In this document: in pieces, positions 8,391-16,989 of the stretch
Layout: every line of letters begins with the position of its first letter
Position numbering within the stretch: position 1 is the first letter of the stretch
Assembly (NCBI GenBank): GCA_016875715.1
Contig: VGOZ01000024.1
Span: 1-43,037, forward strand
Direction: 5' to 3'
Length of the DNA: 43,037 nt
Origin: Chloroflexota bacterium
Lineage (GTDB): Bacteria; Chloroflexota; UBA6077; FW602-bin22
Made by a program: the position numbers and the translations under genes
The notes under the pieces: model-generated
The model's input: only the letters and a program-made list of their open reading frames with translations
The model's database searches: none
Told to the model about the DNA's origin: nothing

Positions 8391-9469
8391 GCTGACGGTT
8401 CCGCCACGACGAGTGCGCGATCGCCGAAGTCGGGCAACAGGCCGAGGCCTGGCGCTGCGGCGATCGCCATCACGCCGCGTCGCACCGCCGGTTCACCACC
8501 GGTGAGATCGGTTGCGAGTAATGACGCGGTCGCGAGACCGTGGGCGATATCGGCGCGCTCCGTTCCGACCGCGCAATGCAGCGCGGCACAGATGCCGATT
8601 CCGCTCTCCAGAGCGCTGGTTATGACCGGAGTGATCCCGGCCGACTCCATTCTGCCAATCGCAAGCCTTGCCCGTCGCGGTCCGCCGATCACGGCGGGCT
8701 TGACGACCACATAGGGCACGGGACTCGCGTTCAAGACCCGCTCGAAGTCGCATGAACTGGCGACACTCTCATCGAGCGCGATGGGAACACCGAGCGCGGT
8801 CAGGGCGCGAGTCCCCTCCAGATCATCGCGCGGAAGAGGCTGCTCGACATACTGAAGGTCAAGGTGGGCCACGCCGGTGATGACCTCGGCTGCCTCCGAC
8901 CGTGACCACGTTCCGTTCGCATCGATGCGAAGCTTCAACTCTCCCGCGCACGCTCGTGCCCGGGCGACACGGGCGATGTCGTGGGCGGGGGGCCGGCCGC
9001 CGACCTTCAGCTTCACCGCGGAGAAGCCACCAGCCACCGCTTCTCCGATCGCCCTGGCGATCGTCTCGTCATCGTCACCACCGACGAGGGCGTTGACGGC
9101 GACCCCCGCGCGATGAGTCGGACGCAGCAATGCGGCGACGGGCAGCCCTACGCACTGTGCGTCGAGGTCGAGCAACGCGGCATCAAGCGCGGCGGCGGCT
9201 GATGCCGTGGCCGGATCCGCGGCAAGCCTCTCGATCGTGGCCGGGATAGCGTCTCTTTCCACCCTGGATCCAAGCCGAGCAAGTGCGGATCCGGCGCGCG
9301 TGAGGTTGCCGCCGAACTGGAGCAACGGCGCGCAGTCGCCCCATCCCTCGAGGCCGTCGGCGGTGAGGCGTACGACGATCCCTTCGCGTGCGGTGAGCGC
9401 GCCGGCGCCAGTCTGGAGAGGCCGGCGCAGCGGGATGACGTAGCGAAAGAGCGTGAGGCTACAGGACAT
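8387..9469 (-). CDS. menC: o-Succinylbenzoate synthase (MenC)
   Basis: An enolase-superfamily dehydratase converting SHCHC to o-succinylbenzoate, 360 residues. The full catalytic set is visible: VKLKVGG (Lys153 and Lys155), RIDANG (Asp183), YVEQPL (Glu209), ALDESV (Asp233) and VVKPAVIGG (Lys257). I set the start at ATG 9469, which overlaps the menA stop in a TGATG arrangement; the open frame extends further upstream but only as a shadow of menA. The gene ends in a GTGA overlap with menE. Confidence 0.93.
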   Translation of the reverse strand: MSCSLTLFRYVIPLRRPLQTGAGALTAREGIVVRLTADGLEGWGDCAPLLQFGGNLTRAGSALARLGSRVERDAIPATIERLAADPATASAAAALDAALLDLDAQCVGLPVAALLRPTHRAGVAVNALVGGDDDETIARAIGEAVAGGFSAVKLKVGGRPPAHDIARVARARACAGELKLRIDANGTWSRSEAAEVITGVAHLDLQYVEQPLPRDDLEGTRALTALGVPIALDESVASSCDFERVLNASPVPYVVVKPAVIGGPRRARLAIGRMESAGITPVITSALESGIGICAALHCAVGTERADIAHGLATASLLATDLTGGEPAVRRGVMAIAAAPGLGLLPDFGDRALVVAEPSA

Positions 9470-10368
9470 CAGCCCGTCGGCACTCGGACCAGGATGAAGG
9501 CCAGCGCAAGGAGCACGCCGAAACTCAGATGGAGCATCCCGGTGCCCTTTAGCGCCGCGTTCAAGTTCGAGGCGGGCGCGTCGGATGTCAGGACAGTCCG
9601 AAGGAGCGCGAGGGCAAGCGGAAGCGTGAGAAAGGGCAGCCAGAACAGACTGCCACCGGTGGGACTCGCGAACCACATACCGAGAACCGACGCATATGCG
9701 GCCGCGATAAGTGCAACGTACTCGGCACGCGCGGCGCCGGCACCCAGGCGGACGGCCAGCGTCCGCTTACCGGCGGCTCCATCGGTCTCGATATCCCGAA
9801 GGTTGTTCACGACGAGAATCGCCGTGACGAGGCACCCGACCGGGAGCGAGACCAGGATGGCACCGGACATGAAATCGCCGCTCTGGAGGTACGCGCTTCC
9901 GACGACCGCGACGACGCCGAAGAAGAGGAAGACAAAGAGATCGCCCAGCCCCACATACGCCAGCGGCCACGGGCCTCCGGTGTAGGCGAATCCACACACG
10001 ATGGACAGCATCCCGATAACCAGGATGGGCCAGCCGCCCACCACCACCAGATACAAGCCGATGAGCCCCGCGCCCCCAAAAGCGAGCAGCGCTGCGATGA
10101 GCACGGCGCGGGGGGTTGCCAGACCCGAACTCGCGAGGCGCCGCGGACCCAGTCGTGCCGCGGTGTCGGCTCCAGCCCGGAAGTCGGCATAGTCGTTGAA
10201 GTAGTTCGTACCCACCTGGATCAGGATTGCCGCCCCGAGCGCGGCAAGAAACGGCGCGAGGCGCACGTGGGTCGCGGGAGCCCCGATTGCAGTACCAACG
10301 AGGACTGGCACGATCGCGGCGGGCAGCGTCGCCGGCCGAGCGCCGGCGATCCAGACCATGGGTCTCAC
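9469..10368 (-). CDS. menA: 1,4-Dihydroxy-2-naphthoate polyprenyltransferase (MenA)
   Basis: A UbiA-family integral membrane prenyltransferase, 299 residues, that attaches the isoprenoid tail to DHNA to give demethylmenaquinone. The first Asp-rich motif reads [14 protein letters not shown] and the second NNLRDIETD followed by [10 protein letters not shown]; these bind the prenyl diphosphate through magnesium. About eight or nine hydrophobic segments are present. The start is GTG 10368 in a GTGA overlap with menB; an ATG three codons later is an alternative. Confidence 0.93.
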   Translation of the reverse strand: MRPMVWIAGARPATLPAAIVPVLVGTAIGAPATHVRLAPFLAALGAAILIQVGTNYFNDYADFRAGADTAARLGPRRLASSGLATPRAVLIAALLAFGGAGLIGLYLVVVGGWPILVIGMLSIVCGFAYTGGPWPLAYVGLGDLFVFLFFGVVAVVGSAYLQSGDFMSGAILVSLPVGCLVTAILVVNNLRDIETDGAAGKRTLAVRLGAGAARAEYVALIAAAYASVLGMWFASPTGGSLFWLPFLTLPLALALLRTVLTSDAPASNLNAALKGTGMLHLSFGVLLALAFILVRVPTG

Positions 10369-11183
10369 GGGAAACGTGGAAACTGGCGGAAGTTCGGCTT
10401 TCGCTTCTCGAGAAAGGCGCGCTTGCCCTCGCGTGCCTCATCGGTGAGGTAGTACAGGAGAGTGGCGTCGCCGGCCAGCTGCTGGAGTCCCGCCTGCCCA
10501 TCGGCGTCAGCATTGAACGCCGCCTTAAGAAACCGGAGGGCGATTGGGCTCTTCTCCAGGATCTCCCTCGCCCAGGCGACCGCTTCATCTTCCAGGCGGC
10601 CGAAGGGCACCACAGCATTGACGAGGCCCATCGCCAGCGCCTCTTGCGCGCTGTACTGGCGACACAGGTACCAGATCTCCCGGGCCCGCTTCTGGCCCAC
10701 GATGCGAGCCAGATGGGCGGCCCCGTAGCCCGCATCGAAGCTTCCGACCTTCGGTCCGGTCTGGCCGAACCGAGCGTGCTCGGCGGCGATCGACAGATCG
10801 CACACGACGTGCAGAACGTGGCCGCCGCCGATCGCGTAGCCGTTCACCACGGCGATCACCGGCTTCGGTATCGTCCGGATCTTGCGCTGAAGTTCCAGCA
10901 CGTTGAGGCGCGGGATGCCATCCTCACCGACGTAGCCGCCCTCGCCGCGCACCCGCTGATCGCCACCGGAGCAGAATGCCTTTTCTCCCGCTCCCGTCAG
11001 CAGGACCACGCCGATGTCCGCTGCCTCGTGCGCGCGATCGAACGCGTCGAGCATCTCGGTGACGGTCTTCGGCCGAAAGGCGTTGCGCACCTCGGGCCGA
11101 TTGATGGTGATGCGCGCGATGCCATCGAAGTGCTCGTACAGAATATCCTCGTACGCGACAACACTGCTCCAGGCATAGCTCAC
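10365..11183 (-). CDS. menB: 1,4-Dihydroxy-2-naphthoyl-CoA synthase (MenB)
   Basis: A crotonase-family enzyme, 272 residues, that cyclises o-succinylbenzoyl-CoA. Hallmarks are FCSGGDQ near residue 75, the oxyanion-hole strand [13 protein letters not shown], and [14 protein letters not shown] with the Asp and Tyr typical of MenB. The C-terminal [20 protein letters not shown] also matches MenB. I set the start at GTG 11183, overlapping the menH stop as GTGA and giving the normal family length; 52 extra upstream codons in the same frame look like menH shadow. Confidence 0.94.
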   Translation of the reverse strand: MSYAWSSVVAYEDILYEHFDGIARITINRPEVRNAFRPKTVTEMLDAFDRAHEAADIGVVLLTGAGEKAFCSGGDQRVRGEGGYVGEDGIPRLNVLELQRKIRTIPKPVIAVVNGYAIGGGHVLHVVCDLSIAAEHARFGQTGPKVGSFDAGYGAAHLARIVGQKRAREIWYLCRQYSAQEALAMGLVNAVVPFGRLEDEAVAWAREILEKSPIALRFLKAAFNADADGQAGLQQLAGDATLLYYLTDEAREGKRAFLEKRKPNFRQFPRFP

Positions 11184-12007
11184 GGTCGGGCTCCTCCGAG
11201 AAATCGCTGGACGGTCGAGGCGTAGCGCGCCGGACTTTCGAGATGAACGGTGTGACCGGCTTCTGGAACGATGACCGTCTGGACATTTCGCACACTCTGC
11301 GAAAGGCGTGCGCCGATCGCCTGGTAGCGTTCGTCGCACTCGCCAACGATCACAAGCACGGGCATTGCGAGTTCGCCGAGCCGGTCGTGCACCGCTGGAG
11401 TCACCCCCTGCCCTCCCCCGCGAAGGCTGCGCGCCAGTCCGCGAGGGTCGTGACTGAGCCGCGTGGCGCGGAGGCGCTCCCGCGCCGCCAGGGCCAGGCC
11501 ATCCTGGCTCGCGAAGAGCGGCACTTTCTCCCAGCGATCGACGAACGCGCTGATCCCCTCGGCTTCGAGCAGCCGGGCCAGATCCTCGTCCGATCGGACT
11601 CGGGCAGTACGCGCTTCGGCGTCCACGATGCCCGGAGAGGCGCTCTCAAGAACGAGTCGGCGCACGACTCGCGGATAATCGAGCGCGAGTTGGAGCGCGA
11701 CGCGGCCTCCCATCGAATAGCCGAGAACATCGATCGGCGCTCCGCCCAAGATCTGGATGATGGCCGCGAAGTCGCGCGCAGTCGCCGGGAGCGTATAGCG
11801 GGCGAGGTCTTCGACAACGTCGGTCCCTCCATGTCCGGGGAGATCGACGGCCAGAGGGCGGCGTCCCGCCGACCGGAGTCCCTGCGCCAGGTGTTCCCAC
11901 GATTCGGCGCGGCCGGTGAATCCGTGGATGAGGAGGATGTCGGGCGTGCCGTCGGAACCGAAACGTTCGACGCGATACTCCACGCCGCGGACCGAGATCC
12001 CCGTCAT
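11180..12007 (-). CDS. menH: SHCHC synthase (MenH)
   Basis: An alpha/beta hydrolase-fold lyase, 275 residues, that removes pyruvate from SEPHCHC to form SHCHC. It shows [10 protein letters not shown] near residue 28, the nucleophile motif GYSMGG with Ser98, the acid in VGECDERY and the His in EAGHTVHLE. Assignment to MenH is supported by its position between menD and menB. The ATG start overlaps the menD stop (ATGA). Confidence 0.9.
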   Translation of the reverse strand: MTGISVRGVEYRVERFGSDGTPDILLIHGFTGRAESWEHLAQGLRSAGRRPLAVDLPGHGGTDVVEDLARYTLPATARDFAAIIQILGGAPIDVLGYSMGGRVALQLALDYPRVVRRLVLESASPGIVDAEARTARVRSDEDLARLLEAEGISAFVDRWEKVPLFASQDGLALAARERLRATRLSHDPRGLARSLRGGGQGVTPAVHDRLGELAMPVLVIVGECDERYQAIGARLSQSVRNVQTVIVPEAGHTVHLESPARYASTVQRFLGGARP

Positions 12008-13767
12008 TGGCCCAGCGCCACACGAGCCGCGTTCACGCCCTGTGCCCAGACTTCGCGGTGGAGTTCGGCGTTGCGCTGACGGGTGGAGGCCACCTCGATG
12101 ATCCGTCGCTCGCGGGCCGCCCGGGGAGACGTGACCGCCCTCCGAAACGCGGCCCAGTCCGACGGCCGCTCGTACCCCATGTCGTAGAGGTGGGCGACAC
12201 GCGCGAAATCGAGGCCGTGAGGCGTCCCGAAGAGTCGGTCGAAATGCCGGGGAAGGGATGCCTGCGGCAGGAAGGAGAAGATCCCGCCGCCATCGTTATT
12301 CAGCAGGATCACGCTGAGGGGTATCTCCTCCATACGTGCGACAAGCAGCCCGTTCATGTCGTGATAGAGAGACATGTCCCCGATCGCCAGAAACACGGGT
12401 CGATCGCTCGCCGCGGCTACTCCGACAGCCGTGGACACGACGCCATCGATCCCGGCAGCACCGCGGTTGCCCAAGAGATGCACGCCGCGTCCGAACGCCG
12501 GGTAGAAAGCGTCCAGGTCGCGGACGGGCATGCTGTTGCCGACGAGGACGACGGAACCCTCGGGGAGCGCCTCGGCGAGCTCGCGAAAGGCTCGTCCCTC
12601 GAACGGTTCGTCGATCCGGGCCAGCGCGGAATCCAGCGCCTGTCGCGTGGCGCACGCCACACTCGTCCAGAGCGAGGTCCAGCCACGCCCGCTCGCAGCG
12701 CGCCCAGGAACGCGCGCGAGGACTTCCGCGGGATCGGCCCAGATGTGAGTTGCGCCGACGAGGGTCGCATCGCGCCACGCCGCGCCATCGTCCACGAAGA
12801 GATGCGCGCTGTTTCGCGTGCGGTCGAGGAATTCGAACACCGGCCGAGAGGTTGGCGGAGCGCCGATACGCAGGATCAGGTCCGGTTCGAGCGCGCGCTG
12901 CACCGTAAGATCGCGCAGGAAGATGTCGGCGCTATCGACGATGCGGACATCGGAGTCGCGATCGCGCAACCCGGAGAGGGGGTCGGCCAGGATGGGGGCG
13001 TCGCACCGCCGCGCCAGGGCCAGCAACGCGTCCGCGGCGCGGCGATCCTCCATCGGGCCTGCCACAAGGAGCGGGCGTTCGGCCCGCTCCACGATCTCAG
13101 CAACCTCGCCGGCTTCCGCGGGCGGGAGCGTTCGGCGCCCGATCATCGCGCGGGAGAACGGTGCCGGCCGATCCTCGCCCGGTTCGTCGCCATCGATGGG
13201 CGCATCCTGCGGTGACGTCCGCGCGACAAGCGGTTCGCGAAACGGGATGTTGAGATGCACGGGCCCGGCGGGCGCGGCACGGGCCATCGCCACCGCCCGG
13301 CAGAGCGTGGATCGCCAGTGCCTTAGCGTCTGAGGAACGCTATCGGCCACGGGAAGATCGATCGAGAACCGGACCGCGGTGCCAAAAATGCCGACCTGAT
13401 CGATCGCCTGCGCGGCCCCGACGTCACGCGCCTCGGGCGGGCGATCGGCCGTGAGCAGGATCAGCGGTACACGACTCAATGAGGCTTCCACAACCCCGGG
13501 CAGGTAGTTCGCCACCGCGGTTCCGGAGGTGCACAGCAGGGCGACTGGCTCGACACGCGCGCGCGCCAGCCCGAGGGCGAAGTACGCGGCCGAGCGCTCG
13601 TCGTACAGCACCCAGGTCCGCATGTCGGACCGAGCGCTCAGCGCCAGTGCCAGAGCGGTGGATCGCGACCCGGGCGAAATGCACGCCCAACGCACTCCCG
13701 CGGCGACCAGTTCGTCAACGAGCCAGCGCGCGCCCGTGTAGGCCGCATCCGTCGATGCCGGGCTCAC
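12004..13767 (-). CDS. menD: SEPHCHC synthase (MenD)
   Basis: A thiamine-diphosphate enzyme, 587 residues, that adds the 2-oxoglutarate-derived unit to isochorismate. The N-terminal domain has SPGSRSTALALAL and DERSAAYFALG with Glu57 as the cofactor-activating residue. The C-terminal metal/ThDP motif starts GDMSLYHDMNG at about residue 463 and is followed by LLNNDGGGIFSFLP. Length is normal. GTG 13767 overlaps the menF stop. Confidence 0.94.
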   Translation of the reverse strand: MSPASTDAAYTGARWLVDELVAAGVRWACISPGSRSTALALALSARSDMRTWVLYDERSAAYFALGLARARVEPVALLCTSGTAVANYLPGVVEASLSRVPLILLTADRPPEARDVGAAQAIDQVGIFGTAVRFSIDLPVADSVPQTLRHWRSTLCRAVAMARAAPAGPVHLNIPFREPLVARTSPQDAPIDGDEPGEDRPAPFSRAMIGRRTLPPAEAGEVAEIVERAERPLLVAGPMEDRRAADALLALARRCDAPILADPLSGLRDRDSDVRIVDSADIFLRDLTVQRALEPDLILRIGAPPTSRPVFEFLDRTRNSAHLFVDDGAAWRDATLVGATHIWADPAEVLARVPGRAASGRGWTSLWTSVACATRQALDSALARIDEPFEGRAFRELAEALPEGSVVLVGNSMPVRDLDAFYPAFGRGVHLLGNRGAAGIDGVVSTAVGVAAASDRPVFLAIGDMSLYHDMNGLLVARMEEIPLSVILLNNDGGGIFSFLPQASLPRHFDRLFGTPHGLDFARVAHLYDMGYERPSDWAAFRRAVTSPRAARERRIIEVASTRQRNAELHREVWAQGVNAARVALGQ

Positions 13768-15053
13768 GACGCGATGCCGAGCGCCATCTTCATTGGCCGC
13801 AGCTTTAGCCGCGTCTCCTCCAACTCCTCAAGGGGATCGGAACCATCGACAATACCATTGCCCGCGTAGAGAGTCGCCCAGCCCCGATCGTCCAGGAGAG
13901 CCGAACGCAGCGCGACGACGAACTCACCCTCTCCGGACGCATCGATCCATCCGACCGGTCCGGCGTACCAGCCACGCGGAGAGCCCTCGCGCTCGCGGAT
14001 GAAGCGGCGCGCCGCGATCGCCGGAGTCCCGCCGACCGCGGGAGTCGGGTGCAGAGCCTCGATCAGGTCGATCAGGTTGGTAGTGCTGAGCGGAAGAGCC
14101 TGGATCGGCGTGAACAGGTGATGGACGTTTGGCAGTGAGAGGATCCGTGGCAACTCCGCGCCCCTGATCTCGGTGCACACGCGGGCGAGTCGCTCAAGAA
14201 TGGTGGCCACGACAACCCGATGTTCGTGGAGGTTCTTTCGGTTCGCGAGCAGCGCCTCGGCGATCGCCTGGTCGGCGGCCGAGTCGGTGGCGCGCGGCGC
14301 AGTTCCGGCAAGAGCGCTGACGGATACGACGCCGCCGGCCACCTGTACGAGGCGCTCCGGAGTCGCGCCGATGAAGGTCTGTCCTGACCTCCGGACCGCG
14401 AAAACGGCGCACGTGGGATACTGGTGGGCGAGCCGCACCATCGCCACCGCCGGCTCGGCCGCCTGCGCGGTGAAATGCGTCTCGGAGCGGGCAATTGCGA
14501 CCTTCTCCAGTTCGCCAGACGCGATCTTCGCCGTCGCATCGCGCACGTTGCCAAGAAAGGCTTGGGCCAGACTGCCGTTACGCTCCATCACGGACGCGAT
14601 CGTGGGAGGGTCCTCCCTCGCCTCAGCGTGCTGCGACGAGTGCGAGACGGACATCGCGGCGGGCTGGATGCGCCAGCACCGATCGCCGCGTCTGATGCAG
14701 AGGTTGCGCGGAACCGTCAGACGACCGGCACCGAATTGGCTCCAGCCGCCATCCGTAGGGTGGTCTTCGAAAGAGAAGCCGCCCACGGCGAAAGGTACAG
14801 GCCAGTCCACCCGCCGCGCGCTCCACCAGGCAGAAGCCTCTTGGAATCGATGCTCGCCCCGGATGTCGATACTGTCGAAACTACCAGTCGCACAGAGCGA
14901 GATCTGACCGTCCGGCCTTGCCCAGTAGAAGGCATCCTCGCCGAGGCGACACGCCATCGCGAAGTCTGCGAGCGGGTCACCATCTGGAGCCGATCGCGCA
15001 TCGCGCCCGTCTGGATCGAGGAGGTCCGGCACGACCGTTGGCGCAGGAATCAC
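13764..15053 (-). CDS. menF: Isochorismate synthase (MenF)
   Basis: A chorismate-binding enzyme, 429 residues, catalysing the first committed step from chorismate to isochorismate. The C-terminal domain contains LHPTPAVGGTP, RGWYAGPVGWID and LYAGNGIVDGSDP, all characteristic of isochorismate synthases. I set the start at GTG 15053 in a GTGA overlap with the tetR stop; the further upstream frame is a tetR shadow. The family includes salicylate and dhb pathway enzymes (EntC, DhbC), but the men context settles the role. Confidence 0.92.
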   Translation of the reverse strand: MIPAPTVVPDLLDPDGRDARSAPDGDPLADFAMACRLGEDAFYWARPDGQISLCATGSFDSIDIRGEHRFQEASAWWSARRVDWPVPFAVGGFSFEDHPTDGGWSQFGAGRLTVPRNLCIRRGDRCWRIQPAAMSVSHSSQHAEAREDPPTIASVMERNGSLAQAFLGNVRDATAKIASGELEKVAIARSETHFTAQAAEPAVAMVRLAHQYPTCAVFAVRRSGQTFIGATPERLVQVAGGVVSVSALAGTAPRATDSAADQAIAEALLANRKNLHEHRVVVATILERLARVCTEIRGAELPRILSLPNVHHLFTPIQALPLSTTNLIDLIEALHPTPAVGGTPAIAARRFIREREGSPRGWYAGPVGWIDASGEGEFVVALRSALLDDRGWATLYAGNGIVDGSDPLEELEETRLKLRPMKMALGIAS

Positions 15054-15643
15054 GCGGCAGTCCCGACGCTGCGAAGTAACAGGGCGCGCAGCGCGGGAAG
15101 TCGAGCGAGGAGATCCTCTGGATCCTCGGCAAGTGCCCACTGGCTGACGATCTCGTGGATGCCACCAAACCAGACCTGGGCGGCGACCCGGCAATCGACA
15201 GGGGCGATCACGCCCGCCGCGACCGCGTTCTCGAGTTCGGCGACGATCAGGCCGGTGAACTCCGCGCGCAGCGTCATCATACGCCGATGGAACCGCGGTC
15301 CGGCGCCCGGCGTATCGATCAGGAAGAGACGCGCGGCCTTGCGGTGCGCGCCGAAGGTCTGAAGGAGTGCACGGAGCGTCGTCTCGAGTCGCGCCAACGG
15401 TTCGGCCTCCATCGCCAGCGCCAACTCGAGTCGCGAGCGCAGGAGCATCGCCGTCCGATCGAGCACCGCCAGAAACAGGGCGTCTTTGCCAGGGAAATGA
15501 AAGTAGAGGCCGCCCTTCGAGGTTGACGCGGCGTCGGCGATGTCGTCGACAACCGCGTCCTGAAAGCCGCTACGGGTGAAGACATCGAGCGCGGCCTCAA
15601 GGATGCGTTCGTGGCGCTCGATCGTTCGAGTCTGAGATCTCAC
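15050..15643 (-). CDS. TetR-family regulator, first gene of the men operon
   Basis: A 197-residue TetR/AcrR-type repressor. Its N-terminal helix-turn-helix reads ERILEAALDVFTRSGF then DIADAASTSKGGLYFHFPGK, where the FHF..K turn is typical. The C-terminal ligand domain ends in VWFGGIHEIVSQWAL, a pattern seen in many fatty-acyl or drug-responsive members. GTG 15643 is the only nearby start. Its stop overlaps menF by 4 bp, so regulator and pathway share a transcript, and the palindrome at 15669-15686 is the obvious operator. The ligand is unknown; a quinone, CoA ester or prenyl intermediate is a guess. Confidence 0.9.
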   Translation of the reverse strand: MRSQTRTIERHERILEAALDVFTRSGFQDAVVDDIADAASTSKGGLYFHFPGKDALFLAVLDRTAMLLRSRLELALAMEAEPLARLETTLRALLQTFGAHRKAARLFLIDTPGAGPRFHRRMMTLRAEFTGLIVAELENAVAAGVIAPVDCRVAAQVWFGGIHEIVSQWALAEDPEDLLARLPALRALLLRSVGTAA

Positions 15644-15668
15644 CGGAAGTCTGCGTGCCTCTCAAAAC

Positions 15669-15686
15669 CGACCGACCGGTCGGTCG
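15669..15686. promoter_or_regulatory. Candidate TetR operator upstream of the men operon
   Basis: An 18-bp perfect palindrome, CGACCGACCGGTCGGTCG, lies 26 bp before the tetR start codon and downstream of the MFS gene. It also contains a tandem GACC/GGTC structure. Such sites are typical of TetR-family self-regulation, so the whole men operon is probably repressed through it. Confidence 0.75.
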
Positions 15687-15726
15687 AACAGATGCTAGTC
15701 GGTCTGCCAGACCCGTACCAGTCCCG

Positions 15727-16923
15727 TCATGTCCGCTCGCCGGCGCTTCGCTCGGCGCGGTCGTTGTCGCGCAAGGTTCGACCAGCGGCGGCCGCGACGG
15801 CGGGGAGCACGGCCGCGGCGGCACAACCGACGAGAAAGGTCGCGCCGCCGAGCGCGCCGTAGATGGGCGTGAACATCGCCGGCGCAACTGCCGATGCGCC
15901 GAAGCGAAAGGTCGCGTTGATCGATACCGCCGTCCCGCGCAGACGCTGATCGGTCAGGAGCATCAAGACCAGGCTGGGCATCGCTGCCCAGAGCGATCCG
16001 TATGCGATCCCGAGGGGTATCACGCCCAGGACGAATAGCTCTGGCGCCGGCGCCAGAGCTATCGCGATGCCGCCGAGAAACGCCAGAACGCTACCTTCGG
16101 TGAGCACCCGAGCCGGACCGACCGCCTCGACGCGCCTGCCCGCATACGGCGCAGCGACGATCCCGAGCAGTCCGAGCAACGATGAAACCGCGCCGGCAGC
16201 CACGAGACTGAGATGCCAGCGCTCGACCAGGTAGGTGGACCACAGGTAAGAGGAACCGAAGGTGGCCAGCTGCGCCGAGAAGGCGGCCGTCCCGGCGATG
16301 ATTCCGCCGCGAGAGGCGAGCACGCGCGCGATCTCCTGGAACCCGGGCGACGAAGAGGAGTTCCGCGGCGAAGCGTGGCGCAGGACGCGGTCGTACAGCA
16401 CGCCAAGGACCAGGGCAACGCCGGCCGTAAGGACGTAGACGAGGCGCCAGTCGAACTGTGCGAACGCTCCGCCCACAAGCGGCGCGGCGAACCCGCCGAC
16501 CATGTTCACGCTGACGAACGACCCCATCGTACGGCCCAGGCGCTCGCGCGGAACGAGGTCCGCCGTCGCCGCAACCAAAATTGGTGTGGTGAAGGCGTTC
16601 GCAGCACCCTGGAGGAAACGGCCGAGAAGGAACCACTCGATTGACAGTGCTGCCGCGCAGCACACGGATGCGACAACGAACAGGGTGAACCCGATCCCCA
16701 GCGCGAACCGCCGGGACGTCCGATCCGAGATCGACCCGGAGATCAACTGGAACGCCGCGAAGGGAATCATGTAGGCGGGGACCGCCCACGAGATGGCACC
16801 GAGATCGGCCGACAGCGATTCGCGCACGGCCGGCAAGATCGCGCCGATAACGCCACCTGCGAACGGCCCCAACGCTCCGCCCGCATAAAACCAGATGGGG
16901 ATTGAACGTGAGGTGGGAAACAG
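15727..16923 (-). CDS. MFS transporter, start codon uncertain
   Basis: A 12-helix major facilitator transporter of the drug:H+ antiporter type. The motif A region reads GSISDRTSRRFALGIG between helices 2 and 3, and the motif C-like region reads VGGFAAPLVGGAFAQF. The C-terminus is soluble and charged. The start is unresolved: no ATG, GTG or TTG occurs in frame before the first helix. CTG 16923, about 7 bases after GAGG, would give a complete first helix (398 residues). TTG 16872 would truncate that helix. A TACACT box on this strand (16945-16940) is just upstream. It lies divergent from hyuA, so it could import or export the hydantoinase substrate. Confidence 0.8.
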   Translation of the reverse strand: MFPTSRSIPIWFYAGGALGPFAGGVIGAILPAVRESLSADLGAISWAVPAYMIPFAAFQLISGSISDRTSRRFALGIGFTLFVVASVCCAAALSIEWFLLGRFLQGAANAFTTPILVAATADLVPRERLGRTMGSFVSVNMVGGFAAPLVGGAFAQFDWRLVYVLTAGVALVLGVLYDRVLRHASPRNSSSSPGFQEIARVLASRGGIIAGTAAFSAQLATFGSSYLWSTYLVERWHLSLVAAGAVSSLLGLLGIVAAPYAGRRVEAVGPARVLTEGSVLAFLGGIAIALAPAPELFVLGVIPLGIAYGSLWAAMPSLVLMLLTDQRLRGTAVSINATFRFGASAVAPAMFTPIYGALGGATFLVGCAAAAVLPAVAAAAGRTLRDNDRAERSAGERT

Positions 16924-16973
16924 GAGGAGCCTCGCGGCGAGTGTAGTCGTGTCTGACGGCGCGCGAGGCCGGT

Positions 16974-16979
16974 TACACT
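16974..16979 (+). promoter_or_regulatory. Candidate -10 box of hyuA, leaderless transcript likely
   Basis: TACACT ends 10 bp before ATG 16990. Transcription would begin about 7 bp downstream of the box, leaving a leader of only a few bases, and no Shine-Dalgarno sequence is visible in front of the ATG. Confidence 0.45.
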
Positions 16980-16989
16980 CGCCCCCCGG

